Part shown: piece by piece, positions 1 through 7,395 of the stretch
Layout of the letters: each line of letters opens with the position of its first letter
Position numbering within the stretch: position 1 is the first letter of the stretch
From: Streptomyces lydicus
GTDB lineage: Bacteria > Actinomycetota > Actinomycetes > Streptomycetales > Streptomycetaceae
Direction of reading: 5' to 3'
DNA length: 64,000 bases
Assembly (NCBI RefSeq): GCF_001729485.1
Contig: NZ_CP017157.1
Span: 1,674,001-1,738,000, forward strand
The notes under the pieces: generated by a model
Databases searched by the model: none
What the model was told of the DNA's origin: nothing
Seen by the model: only the letters and a program-made list of their open reading frames with translations
Program-made: the position numbers and the translations under genes

Positions 1-766
1 CGGCCCGGATGCTCTCCGCGGCGCGCACCGCGTCGTCGGCACGCCGGATCGTCTCCGGCACGCCGTGCTGACCGGCGCCCTGATTCAGCTTGGTCAGCTC
101 CGGGCCCAGCGCGGCCAGGCGGGCAGCCAGCTCGTCCGCCCGCAGACCCTGCGCCCGCACCGCGTCCAGCGCATTGCTCGCCGCCAGCAACGTCTGCCGC
201 GCCCGCTCCACCGCCGGGGCGAGCCGCGCCAACTGCGTCTCGGCGGACTGCAGCAGCGGCCCCAGCCCCTGCGCGAAGCGGTCGAGCTCGCCCTTGACGC
301 GGTTCAGCTCGTCCTTCGCCCGCGTCAGATCGGCCCGGGCCCGCGCCACCGCGGCGCCGTCCAGATCGTCCCGGTCAAGATCATGCGAGTCGACCGCGGT
401 GATGTACCCCTGACTCACCTCGTCGATCCGCCGGCCGAAACCCTCGTACTCCGCCGCGGCCCGCTGCGCCTGCGGGGAACTGTCCACGGCGGTGATCGTC
501 TCTATGGAGATCCGCAGGTCCCGGTGAGCGGTGTCCAGCTCGTAGAACGCGGCCGCCGCGGCGTCCTTCGCCGCCTGCGCGTCGGCCCGCTGGCTCTCCC
601 CACGCCCGAACCAGCGCCGGGTCCCGCCTCCCGCGAACGCCATCGGCGCCAAAGCCGCCACCAACGGCAACGGCAGCAACACGAGCGCCACCACGTCCCG
701 GACCGGCCCCCCACGCACGCGACGGCGTCCTCGCTGCTCCAGCGGCTGCGTGTGTATCGCCGTCAC
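1..766 (-). CDS. membrane-anchored coiled-coil protein, 3' end cut by window
   Basis: The reading frame starts at a GTG at 766 behind a GGGAGAGGG ribosome-binding site and stays open to the window edge, giving about 255 residues. Residues about 20-45 form one hydrophobic segment (VVALVLLPLPLVAALAPMAF), preceded by basic residues, so the N terminus probably sits in the membrane with the rest outside or as a stalk. The remainder is rich in Ala, Arg, Glu and Leu with heptad-like spacing (for example LTRAKDELNRVKGELDRF), consistent with long coiled coils. No catalytic motif is visible and I do not recognise a named family. The opposite-strand ORF over this stretch is arginine/proline rich and is a codon shadow. 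It diverges from tRNA-Val. Confidence 0.6.
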   Translation of the reverse strand, partial: MTAIHTQPLEQRGRRRVRGGPVRDVVALVLLPLPLVAALAPMAFAGGGTRRWFGRGESQRADAQAAKDAAAAAFYELDTAHRDLRISIETITAVDSSPQAQRAAAEYEGFGRRIDEVSQGYITAVDSHDLDRDDLDGAAVARARADLTRAKDELNRVKGELDRFAQGLGPLLQSAETQLARLAPAVERARQTLLAASNALDAVRAQGLRADELAARLAALGPELTKLNQGAGQHGVPETIRRADDAVRAAESIRA

Positions 767-907
767 TTCCCTCTCCCGATCGGATCGCCCCAGGGTGGGT
801 GCCATTCTCCCACTCACCGGAAACGAACACACCGGCCGGTAAGTTCGCACTTCGCCCACTGGTTTGCAGTTCAGCCCCGCAGGCAAGGTAGTCTGTCGGC
901 TCGGCCG

Positions 908-982
908 GGGCGCATAGCTCAGCGGTAGAGCGCTGCTCTTACAAAGCAGATGTCACAGGTTCGAATCCTGTTGTGCCCACCA
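908..982 (+). tRNA. tRNA-Val (anticodon UAC)
   Basis: A 75-nt cloverleaf with an encoded CCA at 980-982. The acceptor stem GGGCGCA pairs with TGTGCCC (one G-U). The anticodon stem CTGCT/AGCAG encloses loop CTTACAA, giving anticodon UAC, which reads GUA (Val). The T arm is ACAGG-TTCGAAT-CCTGT. The 3' half from 938 is duplicated at 21188-21230, so this tRNA is the integration target of element 1. The left copy preserves the intact tRNA. Confidence 0.97.
938..980 (+). repeat. attL core: 43-bp direct repeat, left copy inside tRNA-Val
   Basis: Runs from CTTACAAAGC in the anticodon loop to TGCCCAC at the acceptor end. It is identical over all 43 positions to 21188-21230. The flanking bases differ at both ends (T against A before it, C against G after it), which fixes the repeat limits. 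The integrase gene ends only 65 bp away. Confidence 0.95.
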
Positions 983-987
983 GCGAA

Positions 988-1021
988 AACGCCTCCGCGG
1001 AGTCCCCTCCACGGGGGCGTT
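988..1021. terminator. hairpin terminator between tRNA-Val and int
   Basis: Inverted repeat 988-1001 / 1008-1021, a 14-bp stem with one G-U and one mismatch around a GTCCCC loop. It lies between the end of the tRNA and the end of the convergent integrase gene and could stop transcription from both sides. It sits inside the element. The tRNA's ancestral terminator appears to be the hairpin now found beyond attR at 21240-21267. Confidence 0.7.
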
Positions 1022-1045
1022 GACGGTAGATCTTGACGGCAGTCC

Positions 1046-2197
1046 CTACTCCAGACGCACCCGACGTCGCCGCAAGAGTCGATCCATGTGTCCCACTGCC
1101 TCCCGCCGCGAGTCCTCCGAGACGTGGGTGTAGACGTTCATGGTCACCGCGATCTGGGAGTGCCCGAGGATCTCCATCACGACTCGCGGCTGAACGCCGG
1201 CGGCAAACAGCAGAGACGCGCAGCCGTGCCGGGCGTCGTGCAGCCGGATGCGGGGCAGACCCGCGGCCTGGCCGATCCGCTCGAAGGACCGGCTGAGGTT
1301 CCGGGGCTCGATCGGTCGCCCAGTACGCGTCGTGAAGACGTGGTCACCGTTGCTCGACCAGTCGTCCCCGGCGGCGCGTCGCTGAGCCTCCTGCCGCAGA
1401 CGCTGCCACCGCAGGGGAGCGACGCACATCAGAGGCAAGGGGATAGTCCGGCTCCGGCGGTTCTTCGTGGAGTCCGTATACAGCTCCTTCTGTACGCGCT
1501 GGAGCTGAGTCCGCACCGACAGAGTCCGGCGATCGAGGTCAATGTCGCACCAGCGCAGCCCCAGGATTTCGCCCCGCCGCAGCCCCAGCGATACGGCCAG
1601 CACGAACGCTGTGTACAGCGGGTCCTTTCGCGCTGCCTCCAGGAATGTGGCGGTCTCGTCCACCGTCCACGGCTTCAGCTCCCTGGGCTGGACGCGCGGG
1701 GCAGGCACCAGCTGGGCCACGTTCCGGTTGATCAGTTCCTCCCGGCACGCGGCGGCGAGGGCCGACCGCAGGACCCGGTGCGACTCCTTGGCCGTGGGTG
1801 CCGACACCTGACGCTGCACAGCGGTGAGCATGCGGCGCACGTCGGCAACGCCCAGGGTCTCCAGTCGCTTCACGCCGATCTGGGGCGTCAGGTAGAGGCG
1901 TACGTGCGTCTCGTACTTGGCGTACGTCGTCTTCTTGCGCTCGGGCTTCACGTACTCCTCCAGCCAGTACGGCAACCATTCGGAGAGCTTGGCCGACCGG
2001 GTGGGCGTCGGGATGCCCTGCCGGTCTCGGCGGACCAGCTCCTGACGCTTGGTGTCGCACTCTTCCCAGGTGGCGCCGTAAACGGTCTTGCGCTTGCGGG
2101 TGCCGTCAGGCTGCGGGACGTAGACGCGGGCTTCGTAGCGGCCGTCTTTGCGCTGCCAGATGCTGCCGGCACCGTTCGGGTTTCTCTTGCGCGCCAT
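1046..2197 (-). CDS. int: tyrosine-type site-specific integrase
   Basis: A 383-residue phage-type integrase. The N-terminal part has an arm-binding and SAM-like core-binding region (about 10-165). The catalytic domain shows the expected residues: Arg208 in GLRRGE, His320 and Arg323 in LHDARHG, His346 in LGHSQI and the nucleophile Tyr356 in NVYTHV. It integrates and, with Xis, excises the element at the tRNA-Val repeat, whose left copy starts about 65 bp downstream of its stop. Its ATG overlaps the xis stop (ATGA at 2195-2198), so the two genes are co-transcribed and co-translated. Length and order match integrases of pSAM2-type elements. Confidence 0.96.
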   Translation of the reverse strand: MARKRNPNGAGSIWQRKDGRYEARVYVPQPDGTRKRKTVYGATWEECDTKRQELVRRDRQGIPTPTRSAKLSEWLPYWLEEYVKPERKKTTYAKYETHVRLYLTPQIGVKRLETLGVADVRRMLTAVQRQVSAPTAKESHRVLRSALAAACREELINRNVAQLVPAPRVQPRELKPWTVDETATFLEAARKDPLYTAFVLAVSLGLRRGEILGLRWCDIDLDRRTLSVRTQLQRVQKELYTDSTKNRRSRTIPLPLMCVAPLRWQRLRQEAQRRAAGDDWSSNGDHVFTTRTGRPIEPRNLSRSFERIGQAAGLPRIRLHDARHGCASLLFAAGVQPRVVMEILGHSQIAVTMNVYTHVSEDSRREAVGHMDRLLRRRRVRLE

Positions 2198-2499
2198 CAG
2201 GCGGCCTCCTCGATGCGCTCGGACATGAAGGTTCGAAGGGAGTCGGCAGCAATCCGGCGGGACCGGCCGACGGTGAAGCTTTCGAGCTGACGGGAGCGGA
2301 TGAGGTCGTAGACCTTGCTGCGGCTGATGCGCAGCGCCTCCATGACCTCCGGCACCATCAGCGACTCGATCGAGGTGAGCGGAGCTTTGCTCACGGCTGC
2401 CTCCACGGAACCGGGCTCTCTGCGAACGGGGTTGATATTGGTCTTCTCGGGGCCAGCGCCTGTCCGAGGTGCGGATTTCTGCGTCATTGCGTCAGGCAC
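2197..2499 (-). CDS. xis: excisionase / MerR-like helix-turn-helix DNA-binding protein
   Basis: About 100 residues from the first in-frame start; the ATG giving MTQKS 12 nt further in is an alternative. The C-terminal half (about 45-98) is an excisionase-type winged helix: LMVPEVMEALRISRSKVYDL followed by a basic recognition segment and VGRSRRI. It would bend att DNA and push Int toward excision. Stop and int start overlap as ATGA, the usual AICE arrangement. The first 40 residues are low in structure and may not all be translated. Confidence 0.88.
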   Translation of the reverse strand: MPDAMTQKSAPRTGAGPEKTNINPVRREPGSVEAAVSKAPLTSIESLMVPEVMEALRISRSKVYDLIRSRQLESFTVGRSRRIAADSLRTFMSERIEEAA

Positions 2500-2530
2500 G
2501 TCATTTGTGGCTCTGACCTGTGGTTATGCG

Positions 2531-2690
2531 GTGACGCGGGCAGCTCGGGGCGTGTCATGGGGCGCAGGGCGGAGTTCTGTCACCTGTGACGCGGGTGACA
2601 GAGGATGACGAGGGTTTTGCCGTCTGCGTCACTGCTGTCACCGCTGGTCAGGGGCCGGGTTCAGGTGGCTGGTGACGTGGGTGACGCAGG
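2531..2690 (+). repeat. GTGACGYRGG direct repeats upstream of xis-int
   Basis: The intergenic stretch 2500-2877 has no convincing gene. It carries GTGACGCGGG at 2531 and 2586, GTGACGTGGG at 2672 and an overlapping GTGACGCAGG at 2681, plus GTGACAGA and TGTCACC half sites in inverted orientation. This is the promoter region of the xis-int operon, so the repeats may be an operator array or replication iterons. Both readings are inference. Confidence 0.5.
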
Positions 2691-2806
2691 ATCTCTTCTC
2701 TTAGGAAAAAGAGGGGTGGTGTCTGTGGTGGTGCGGCGCTGCTCAGGGCGTGGAGAAGGAGCCGCTTCGCGGCGCGTCTTGTGCAGCGGCGGCAAGCCGC
2801 CGGAAC

Positions 2807-2848
2807 AGCAAGAGGAGCACGCCTCCTCGCGGGGGTGCTCCTCTTGCT
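2807..2848. terminator. strong hairpin after the replication operon
   Basis: A perfect 14-bp stem, AGCAAGAGGAGCAC (2807-2820) with GTGCTCCTCTTGCT (2835-2848), around a 14-nt GC-rich loop, flanked by partly complementary GAAC/GTTC. It starts about 30 bp downstream of the Rep stop and most likely ends the long minus-strand operon before the xis-int promoter. Confidence 0.75.
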
Positions 2849-2877
2849 TGTTCAGTGCGGCGCTGTGGTAGCGCGGG

Positions 2878-4359
2878 TCAGAACGCCGCTTGCTGCTGCT
2901 GTTGGGGCAGTGTCGCGGGGCGGGTCATCTCGATGTAGCGGGCGGCGCTGGTGCGGCCCCAGTCGATGAGGACGCCGCGTGCGGCGAGGGTCGGCTGTAG
3001 CCGCTTGAGGCGGTCGGAGAGGACCTTGCCGGTGGTGGGCCAGCCCTTAGGCAGCGGCCGGCACTCCTCACCGCTGTAGAGGCTTGTGAGGCAGTGCAGC
3101 CATTCCGAGGACGTCATACGGACTTCCGTGCCCGTGTGGAGCCCGGCCGCGTGCTTGAGAACCGTCTGCGCCAGCAGGTCACCTTCGATGACGTCGTCGT
3201 TGAGGTCATCGAGGCTGGCCCGGTACGCGGCCAGCGAGCCGAAGCCGGTAGCCGCGTCGAGCTGCGCGCACAGGTGGGCGAAGTCTGCCATCCGCAGGTC
3301 GGTGGGGGTGTCCGCCTGGGCGGCACGCACCTTGACCGTCAGGTCCAGCAGGGAGCCAAGCACAGTCGGCAGAATCTCCGCGTACTCCGTCCACAGCTCT
3401 GCCTCGGTTCGCCGCACCCGGGGCCGCACGAGACGGAGCGGCAGGAGGCGCTCGGCGAGGTCCGGGCGGATCACGCCGACGTCGATGCCGGTCAGGAGCA
3501 TGGGGCGCCGGTAGCGGGAGCGGACGACGTCGCCGTCGGTGAACAGGGCGCGCTTGATGCTCTCGGCGCCTGTGACGATGCAGCACATGAGGTCGGACAG
3601 GTCCGGGGGCAGGTGGGAGAGGTTGTCCAGGGCGGTGACCCATCCGGCGGCGACAGCCGTGATCATGTTCTCCTCGTCCTTCGGCGCCCGGCGCAGGTCA
3701 CCGCTCATCCCCTCGATGATCCGCACCAGCATCCGGCCGCCGGTGGACTTTCCCGCCCCTTGGGGGCCGGTGAGGAACGGGGCGGGCACGGGAGCGGACG
3801 GCTCCAGGCAGCCGATGAGCCAGGCGAGGGCCAGGCACTCGGTCTCGGCGCTGGCGAAGTTGCACAGGCGGAGCAGTTGGTCGATGCCCTTGCCGTTGGT
3901 GTCCTTGTCGGGCAGGGGGAGTTCGCCGGTGAGCTGGGTGCGCCGCCAGCAGACTTCCTGCGGGTCGGGGGTGAGGATGTCCCAGCCGGTGGGGTGGATG
4001 CGGACGGACTTGCCGTCGTCGCGGCCCAGGTCGAGCCAGGTCGCCCCGTCGAATCCGGGCGCGACGCGGATGTGGGTGGGCTGTACGTCCTCGGTCAGTG
4101 CGAGTGCTTCGATCAAGTCCAACGCCTCCTTGAGTGCCGTGCCGTTGAACACGCCGGCCCCGTCCTTGTACAGGCCGACCATGAGTTCCTGACGGTGGCT
4201 TCCAGTCGTGCCCTGGGAGCGGATGGGCCGGGCCACGGGGTGGCCGTTCTTCTGCGCGTACACGGTGCCGTCGATGGTGCGGAAGTACCGGAAGTGCGAT
4301 TGCGCGTAGTCGGTGATGACCTTGCGGGCGGGATTCTTCTCGTCGTCGGCCACGGTCAC
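2878..4359 (-). CDS. AICE replication ATPase/helicase (Rep, P-loop)
   Basis: 493 residues starting at a GTG (4359) that overlaps the stop of the primase gene as GTGA. An ATP-binding site is clear: Walker A GPQGAGKS at residues 198-205, with TALDNLS about 40 residues downstream as a likely Walker B. The fold resembles the ATPase half of RepAM/PrimPol-type replication modules, which unwinds or loads at the element origin after excision. It ends in a glutamine run (TLPQQQQQAAF). The longer open frame back to 4734 is proline/arginine rich and covered by the upstream gene, so I reject it. It is the last gene of the operon. Confidence 0.85.
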   Translation of the reverse strand: MTVADDEKNPARKVITDYAQSHFRYFRTIDGTVYAQKNGHPVARPIRSQGTTGSHRQELMVGLYKDGAGVFNGTALKEALDLIEALALTEDVQPTHIRVAPGFDGATWLDLGRDDGKSVRIHPTGWDILTPDPQEVCWRRTQLTGELPLPDKDTNGKGIDQLLRLCNFASAETECLALAWLIGCLEPSAPVPAPFLTGPQGAGKSTGGRMLVRIIEGMSGDLRRAPKDEENMITAVAAGWVTALDNLSHLPPDLSDLMCCIVTGAESIKRALFTDGDVVRSRYRRPMLLTGIDVGVIRPDLAERLLPLRLVRPRVRRTEAELWTEYAEILPTVLGSLLDLTVKVRAAQADTPTDLRMADFAHLCAQLDAATGFGSLAAYRASLDDLNDDVIEGDLLAQTVLKHAAGLHTGTEVRMTSSEWLHCLTSLYSGEECRPLPKGWPTTGKVLSDRLKRLQPTLAARGVLIDWGRTSAARYIEMTRPATLPQQQQQAAF

Positions 4360-5189
4360 AGCCCCAGGGCAGTGCGGGCGTTGGCCCATGCGTCGGTGCA
4401 GTGCCGGGGGGATTCGCCCTTGGCCTGCGCGGCGGTGAACAGTCGCGCGATGTGCGCATCGGTGAGGCAGCCGCACCGGCCGTGGGCGGACAGCACAGCG
4501 AGGAACGTCCGGTAGACGGTCGTGTGGACCGCACTGCGGGCCTCGGTGATGCGCTGCTCTGCCATGGCGATACCACGCTCCAGGTAGACGGGCGTGCGAT
4601 GGCGGCACTCCCCGCCCCCGATCAATGCGGGCACGGTGATGGCGTGCGACGCGAGCCGCACCGTGTCCTTCACCGCCAGGGCGCGGATGGCGTCTGGGAG
4701 GGGGGCCGTGGTGCCGGTGCCGGGCCCGCGCCACCGGGCGTAGGCCATCGTGGACTTGATGTCGACACCGTCACGGACGGCGTTCACCGAGCGCATGGCG
4801 CCCCCGTAGACCCAGTGCTCCCCCCGCGTGCTGGCCACGGTCCGGGTCGTCGGCAGGGTGCGGCGGGCCCAGGCAACCGCGTCGGCGGTGTCCAGGTCCA
4901 CCACGGTCAGGCCAGCCCCGCCGGGGTGGTAGGCGACTGCCACGGCGTCCCGCCACGCCGGCGCCCACTCCGGAGAGGTGAGCACGGTGGGGTCGGTGGT
5001 GGCGGCGGCCCAGCCGTGGCACGGCCGGGGGCACTGGCACGGGCCGGCGGCCTTCATGTGCGGGCGGTCCCCGCAGGCGCTGTGTGCGCACTGGGGGCAG
5101 TTGCCGAAGGGATGCTTTCCCTGCCGCAGGGGAAGTACCGGCAGGCCGGAGGCGGCCAGCGTCAATGCGGTCGTCAGGTGCTCGCTCAC
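4356..5189 (-). CDS. bifunctional DNA primase/polymerase (Prim-Pol)
   Basis: 277 residues from GTG 5189, which overlaps the methyltransferase stop as GTGA. The archaeo-eukaryotic primase-type acidic motif is seen as TVVDLD (Asp98 and Asp100), followed by a later GVDIKS segment. An N-terminal Cys/His cluster (CPQCAHSACGDRPH...CQCPRPCH) looks like a zinc-binding insert, which is usual for actinobacterial Prim-Pol proteins. It primes and copies element DNA together with the adjoining ATPase. The primase and helicase activities are split over two genes here, whereas some relatives fuse them. Confidence 0.88.
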   Translation of the reverse strand: MSEHLTTALTLAASGLPVLPLRQGKHPFGNCPQCAHSACGDRPHMKAAGPCQCPRPCHGWAAATTDPTVLTSPEWAPAWRDAVAVAYHPGGAGLTVVDLDTADAVAWARRTLPTTRTVASTRGEHWVYGGAMRSVNAVRDGVDIKSTMAYARWRGPGTGTTAPLPDAIRALAVKDTVRLASHAITVPALIGGGECRHRTPVYLERGIAMAEQRITEARSAVHTTVYRTFLAVLSAHGRCGCLTDAHIARLFTAAQAKGESPRHCTDAWANARTALGL

Positions 5190-5893
5190 GCGGCCACCTC
5201 CAGGGCGGTGCGGGTGAGGAAGGCGTTGGCGAGCCAGAGGCCGTAGGCGGGCGGGATGGCCTCGGCGATCTCCTTGCGTACGTCGGTCCAGGTGATGCCC
5301 ATGGCCTGCTGCCACTGGGCGACGGTGCCCTTGCCGCCGCCTTCGCCGTAGACGGCGAAGTACGGGCCCTCGTACCACTTGCCGTGCCGCATGCCGGCCA
5401 CGCGACCGCGGTGCGGCCGGTGGGCAGGCTTGGGGGCGGTCCAGTGGCCAAGTTCGAAGTTGCGGTGGCGGATGACGCCGAGCCCGAACATCTCGCCGCA
5501 CAGCGTCACGTCCACCCGCATCCGCTTCGACGCCCGGCCGGGCGGCTGCTCGATGACATAGGGGCGGCCGGTGGCCTCCAGCGCCTCCCGGGTCGGCTCC
5601 AGCAGGTCCGGGTATGTGGAGCGCTTGGTGGCGTTGGTGCCGGCGGTCAGGGTGCAGTCGAACTGGCACGGCGGTCCGGCGTGGATGAAGTCGTACTCGT
5701 GGCCGTGAGCGCGGATGTACTCGACCGCGTCGCCCTGGTGGAAGACATCGCCGATGTAGCGGGGTTGGGGGGCGAGATCGACGCCGGTGACGTGGCACCC
5801 GGCGGCGAGGTAGCCGGCGGTGTCGCCTCCGACACCGCAGAATGCGGCCAACACCCGCAGGCGGGCTCGCCGGATCAAGGCAGGGTGGGTCAT
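5186..5893 (-). CDS. DNA cytosine methyltransferase-like protein
   Basis: 235 residues from ATG 5893, with AGGAG upstream. Motif I is FCGVGGDTAGYLAAG (residues about 18-32), followed by an acidic VDLAPQ strand. The catalytic motif is GPPCQF with Cys76, and IEQP (ENV-like motif VI) follows. It is about 100 residues shorter than typical bacterial C5 methyltransferases and lacks an obvious large target-recognition domain, like small phage enzymes. No restriction partner is nearby, so it is probably a solitary methylase, perhaps protecting the element on entry or marking its origin. It sits directly upstream of the Prim-Pol gene with overlapping ends. Confidence 0.8.
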   Translation of the reverse strand: MTHPALIRRARLRVLAAFCGVGGDTAGYLAAGCHVTGVDLAPQPRYIGDVFHQGDAVEYIRAHGHEYDFIHAGPPCQFDCTLTAGTNATKRSTYPDLLEPTREALEATGRPYVIEQPPGRASKRMRVDVTLCGEMFGLGVIRHRNFELGHWTAPKPAHRPHRGRVAGMRHGKWYEGPYFAVYGEGGGKGTVAQWQQAMGITWTDVRKEIAEAIPPAYGLWLANAFLTRTALEVAA

Positions 5894-5977
5894 GCTGGAG
5901 GTCTCCTGTTCTGTGGAATGAGCGGAGAGCCAGGGCGGCCCGGAACTTTGCCGAGACACGGGCCGCCCTGGGCGTTG

Positions 5978-6466
5978 CTAGCTGTGGGTGCTGCCCCGCG
6001 GGTCGTTCCTCTGGTCGGCGGCCCAGAGGGCGTACTGCTGGCGGACGTAGGCGCGCGGGTCGCAGCCCCGGGGCGCCTGGTCGATGTCCAGCAGGACGAT
6101 GGCGGTGGCCTCGGCGTCCTCCGCGGCGCAGGTGTCCTGGTCGGGGTCATCGCGCAGAGCCATGCGGTCGAGCAGCGCGGCGTGCCGCAGGTACCAATCC
6201 CGGTCCAACTCGTCGGCGGAGGCGTTGGCGGTGCTCTCGGTCCACGTCTGCTCGTAGGCGATGGTCGGGGCGTTGGCGTACGCCTCTTCGGGCGTGGGCC
6301 ACTTCTGGGCCAGGCGACGGGCCGCTTCGTAGGTGTCGGCGGCCATGTCGTCGAGGGCGACGAGCAGTGCGTTGAGCTGGCGGCGGGTGATGTCGCACGT
6401 GTGGGGCTTGGTCCAGCCCGGGCAGTCCAGTGCGACGGTCACGATCTCGTTGTCGCTGAAGTTCAC
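5978..6466 (-). CDS. conserved AICE hypothetical protein
   Basis: 162 residues, GTG start with AGGAG 8 nt upstream. Acidic, with many Trp, Tyr and Ala residues, and no membrane segment or recognisable motif. It lies in the operon between the spread proteins and the methyltransferase. Its position and codon use support a real gene; function unknown. Confidence 0.7.
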   Translation of the reverse strand: MNFSDNEIVTVALDCPGWTKPHTCDITRRQLNALLVALDDMAADTYEAARRLAQKWPTPEEAYANAPTIAYEQTWTESTANASADELDRDWYLRHAALLDRMALRDDPDQDTCAAEDAEATAIVLLDIDQAPRGCDPRAYVRQQYALWAADQRNDPRGSTHS

Positions 6467-6476
6467 GTCAGCTCTC

Positions 6477-6950
6477 CTAGCGGTGGTTGATGGTTCCGTT
6501 GGCGCGGCCGAAGAAGCCGGTCGCGGTGATGTTCTGAGTGATCTGTGCAGGGGCAGGGCGGCGGCAGCGCTTGAGCAGGGCCATCGCGGCCCCGCCGCCG
6601 ACGGCGATGAGGGCGACGGCGGCCCACAGGGCGTGGCTCATGGCGATCAGTCCCGGTGCGGCGTAGGAGAGGCCAACTCCGGCGGCACCGATGCCGAAGC
6701 CGGTGGTGGGCACGAGCAGGGCGGTGGTCTTGGCCCAGGCCGGGACCGGCTGGGCGGCCGGAGCTGCGGTCATGGGCGGCGGGGTGGGCTGGGTGTAGGC
6801 GAGAGTGCGGACGCCGCTGGGGAGGGTGACCAGCTCGACACCGGGCGGGATCTCCTGGAGCGGCATCGGTGGTGTGGGTCGGTGCTGGAGGTAGACGGGT
6901 GCCTGGTGGGTTTCGGCGGTGGTGATCGTGTACGTGGGTCGGGGGTCCAC
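6477..6950 (-). CDS. spread-type (SpdD-like) membrane protein
   Basis: 157 residues from a GTG with a strong GGAGGAGGA site. The N-terminal 70 residues are Pro/Thr rich and soluble. Two hydrophobic segments follow at about 75-95 (TALLVPTTGFGIGAAGVGLS) and 105-125 (ALWAAVALIAVGGGAAMALL), then a basic tail. The layout resembles SpdD-type proteins that help spread transferred DNA along mycelium. Assignment rests on layout and neighbourhood, not on a diagnostic motif. Confidence 0.6.
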   Translation of the reverse strand: MDPRPTYTITTAETHQAPVYLQHRPTPPMPLQEIPPGVELVTLPSGVRTLAYTQPTPPPMTAAPAAQPVPAWAKTTALLVPTTGFGIGAAGVGLSYAAPGLIAMSHALWAAVALIAVGGGAAMALLKRCRRPAPAQITQNITATGFFGRANGTINHR

Positions 6951-6975
6951 AAGTCCTCCTCCTGCCGGGGCCGGG

Positions 6976-7170
6976 TTAGGCGGTGAGGTGGGTGAGGGCG
7001 TCGGCTACGGCCTGGCACAGGCTGTGGATGGGCTTGTAGGCGCCGGTGCCGGCGACGAAGAAGCCGAAGAGGAACAGCACCAGCGCGTTGCCGAAGCTGA
7101 CGTGTCTGCCGCGCAGCAGAACGACGGCGAGGATGCCGAAGAGGACGGTGGCGGAGAGCGTCAGGGCCAC
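6976..7170 (-). CDS. small two-helix membrane protein, spread-type
   Basis: 64 residues, GTG start with AGGAG. Two hydrophobic stretches (about 5-20 and 28-45) are separated by a RGRHVS turn. It aligns by eye with the 64-residue protein at 51057-51251 in the second element (shared FGI..VLL.R.R.V and LFG...T patterns), and both lie beside a spread or transfer gene. Likely a membrane accessory of conjugal spreading (Spd family); exact role unknown. Confidence 0.65.
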   Translation of the reverse strand: MALTLSATVLFGILAVVLLRGRHVSFGNALVLFLFGFFVAGTGAYKPIHSLCQAVADALTHLTA

Positions 7171-7198
7171 AGGTGTTCTCCTGTCGGTACGACGGTGG

Positions 7199-7224
7199 GC
7201 GGCCCTTCCAAGAGGAAGGGCCGC
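7199..7224. terminator. 11-bp hairpin with 4-nt loop upstream of the spd genes
   Basis: GCGGCCCTTCC (7199-7209) pairs perfectly with GGAAGGGCCGC (7214-7224) around AAGA. It lies in the gap between the transfer gene and the small spread gene and may attenuate transcription between the transfer and replication halves of the operon. Confidence 0.6.
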
Positions 7225-7250
7225 TCACGTGGTGGTCACGGTGTGTAGCT

Positions 7251-7382
7251 GTAGTGGGTAGTGAGTACTGGGTAGTGGGTAGTGGGGCGTCTACGGGGAG
7301 GGCCTGTTGAGGACCCACAGGTGGGCGGTTGGTGGGGTTAGTGGGTAGTGGGGTGTCGCGCCCCACTACCCACTACCCAGTA
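7251..7382. repeat. GTAGTGGG repeat cluster with long inverted repeat; candidate clt transfer locus
   Basis: GTAGTGGG occurs at 7251, 7272, 7279 and 7345, with near copies between, and in inverted orientation at about 7361-7379. A perfect 24-bp inverted repeat joins 7266-7289 to 7359-7382. An alternative 15-bp hairpin joins 7339-7353 to 7361-7375, so the two structures are mutually exclusive. The cluster lies just after the stop of the FtsK-like gene. In Streptomyces plasmids the TraB-binding clt site is a set of 8-bp repeats near traB. Proposing this as clt is inference. Confidence 0.5.
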
Positions 7383-7395
7383 ACTGAGCGTGAGG

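Noticed and set aside
65..928. 287-codon plus-strand open frame over the first gene
   Set aside because: Arg/Gln/Pro rich, runs into tRNA-Val, and is opposite the coiled-coil gene with a proper ribosome site.
4360..4734. N-terminal extension of the Rep ATPase
   Set aside because: Pro/Arg/His rich and antisense-like, inside the Prim-Pol gene; GTG 4359 overlaps the Prim-Pol stop.
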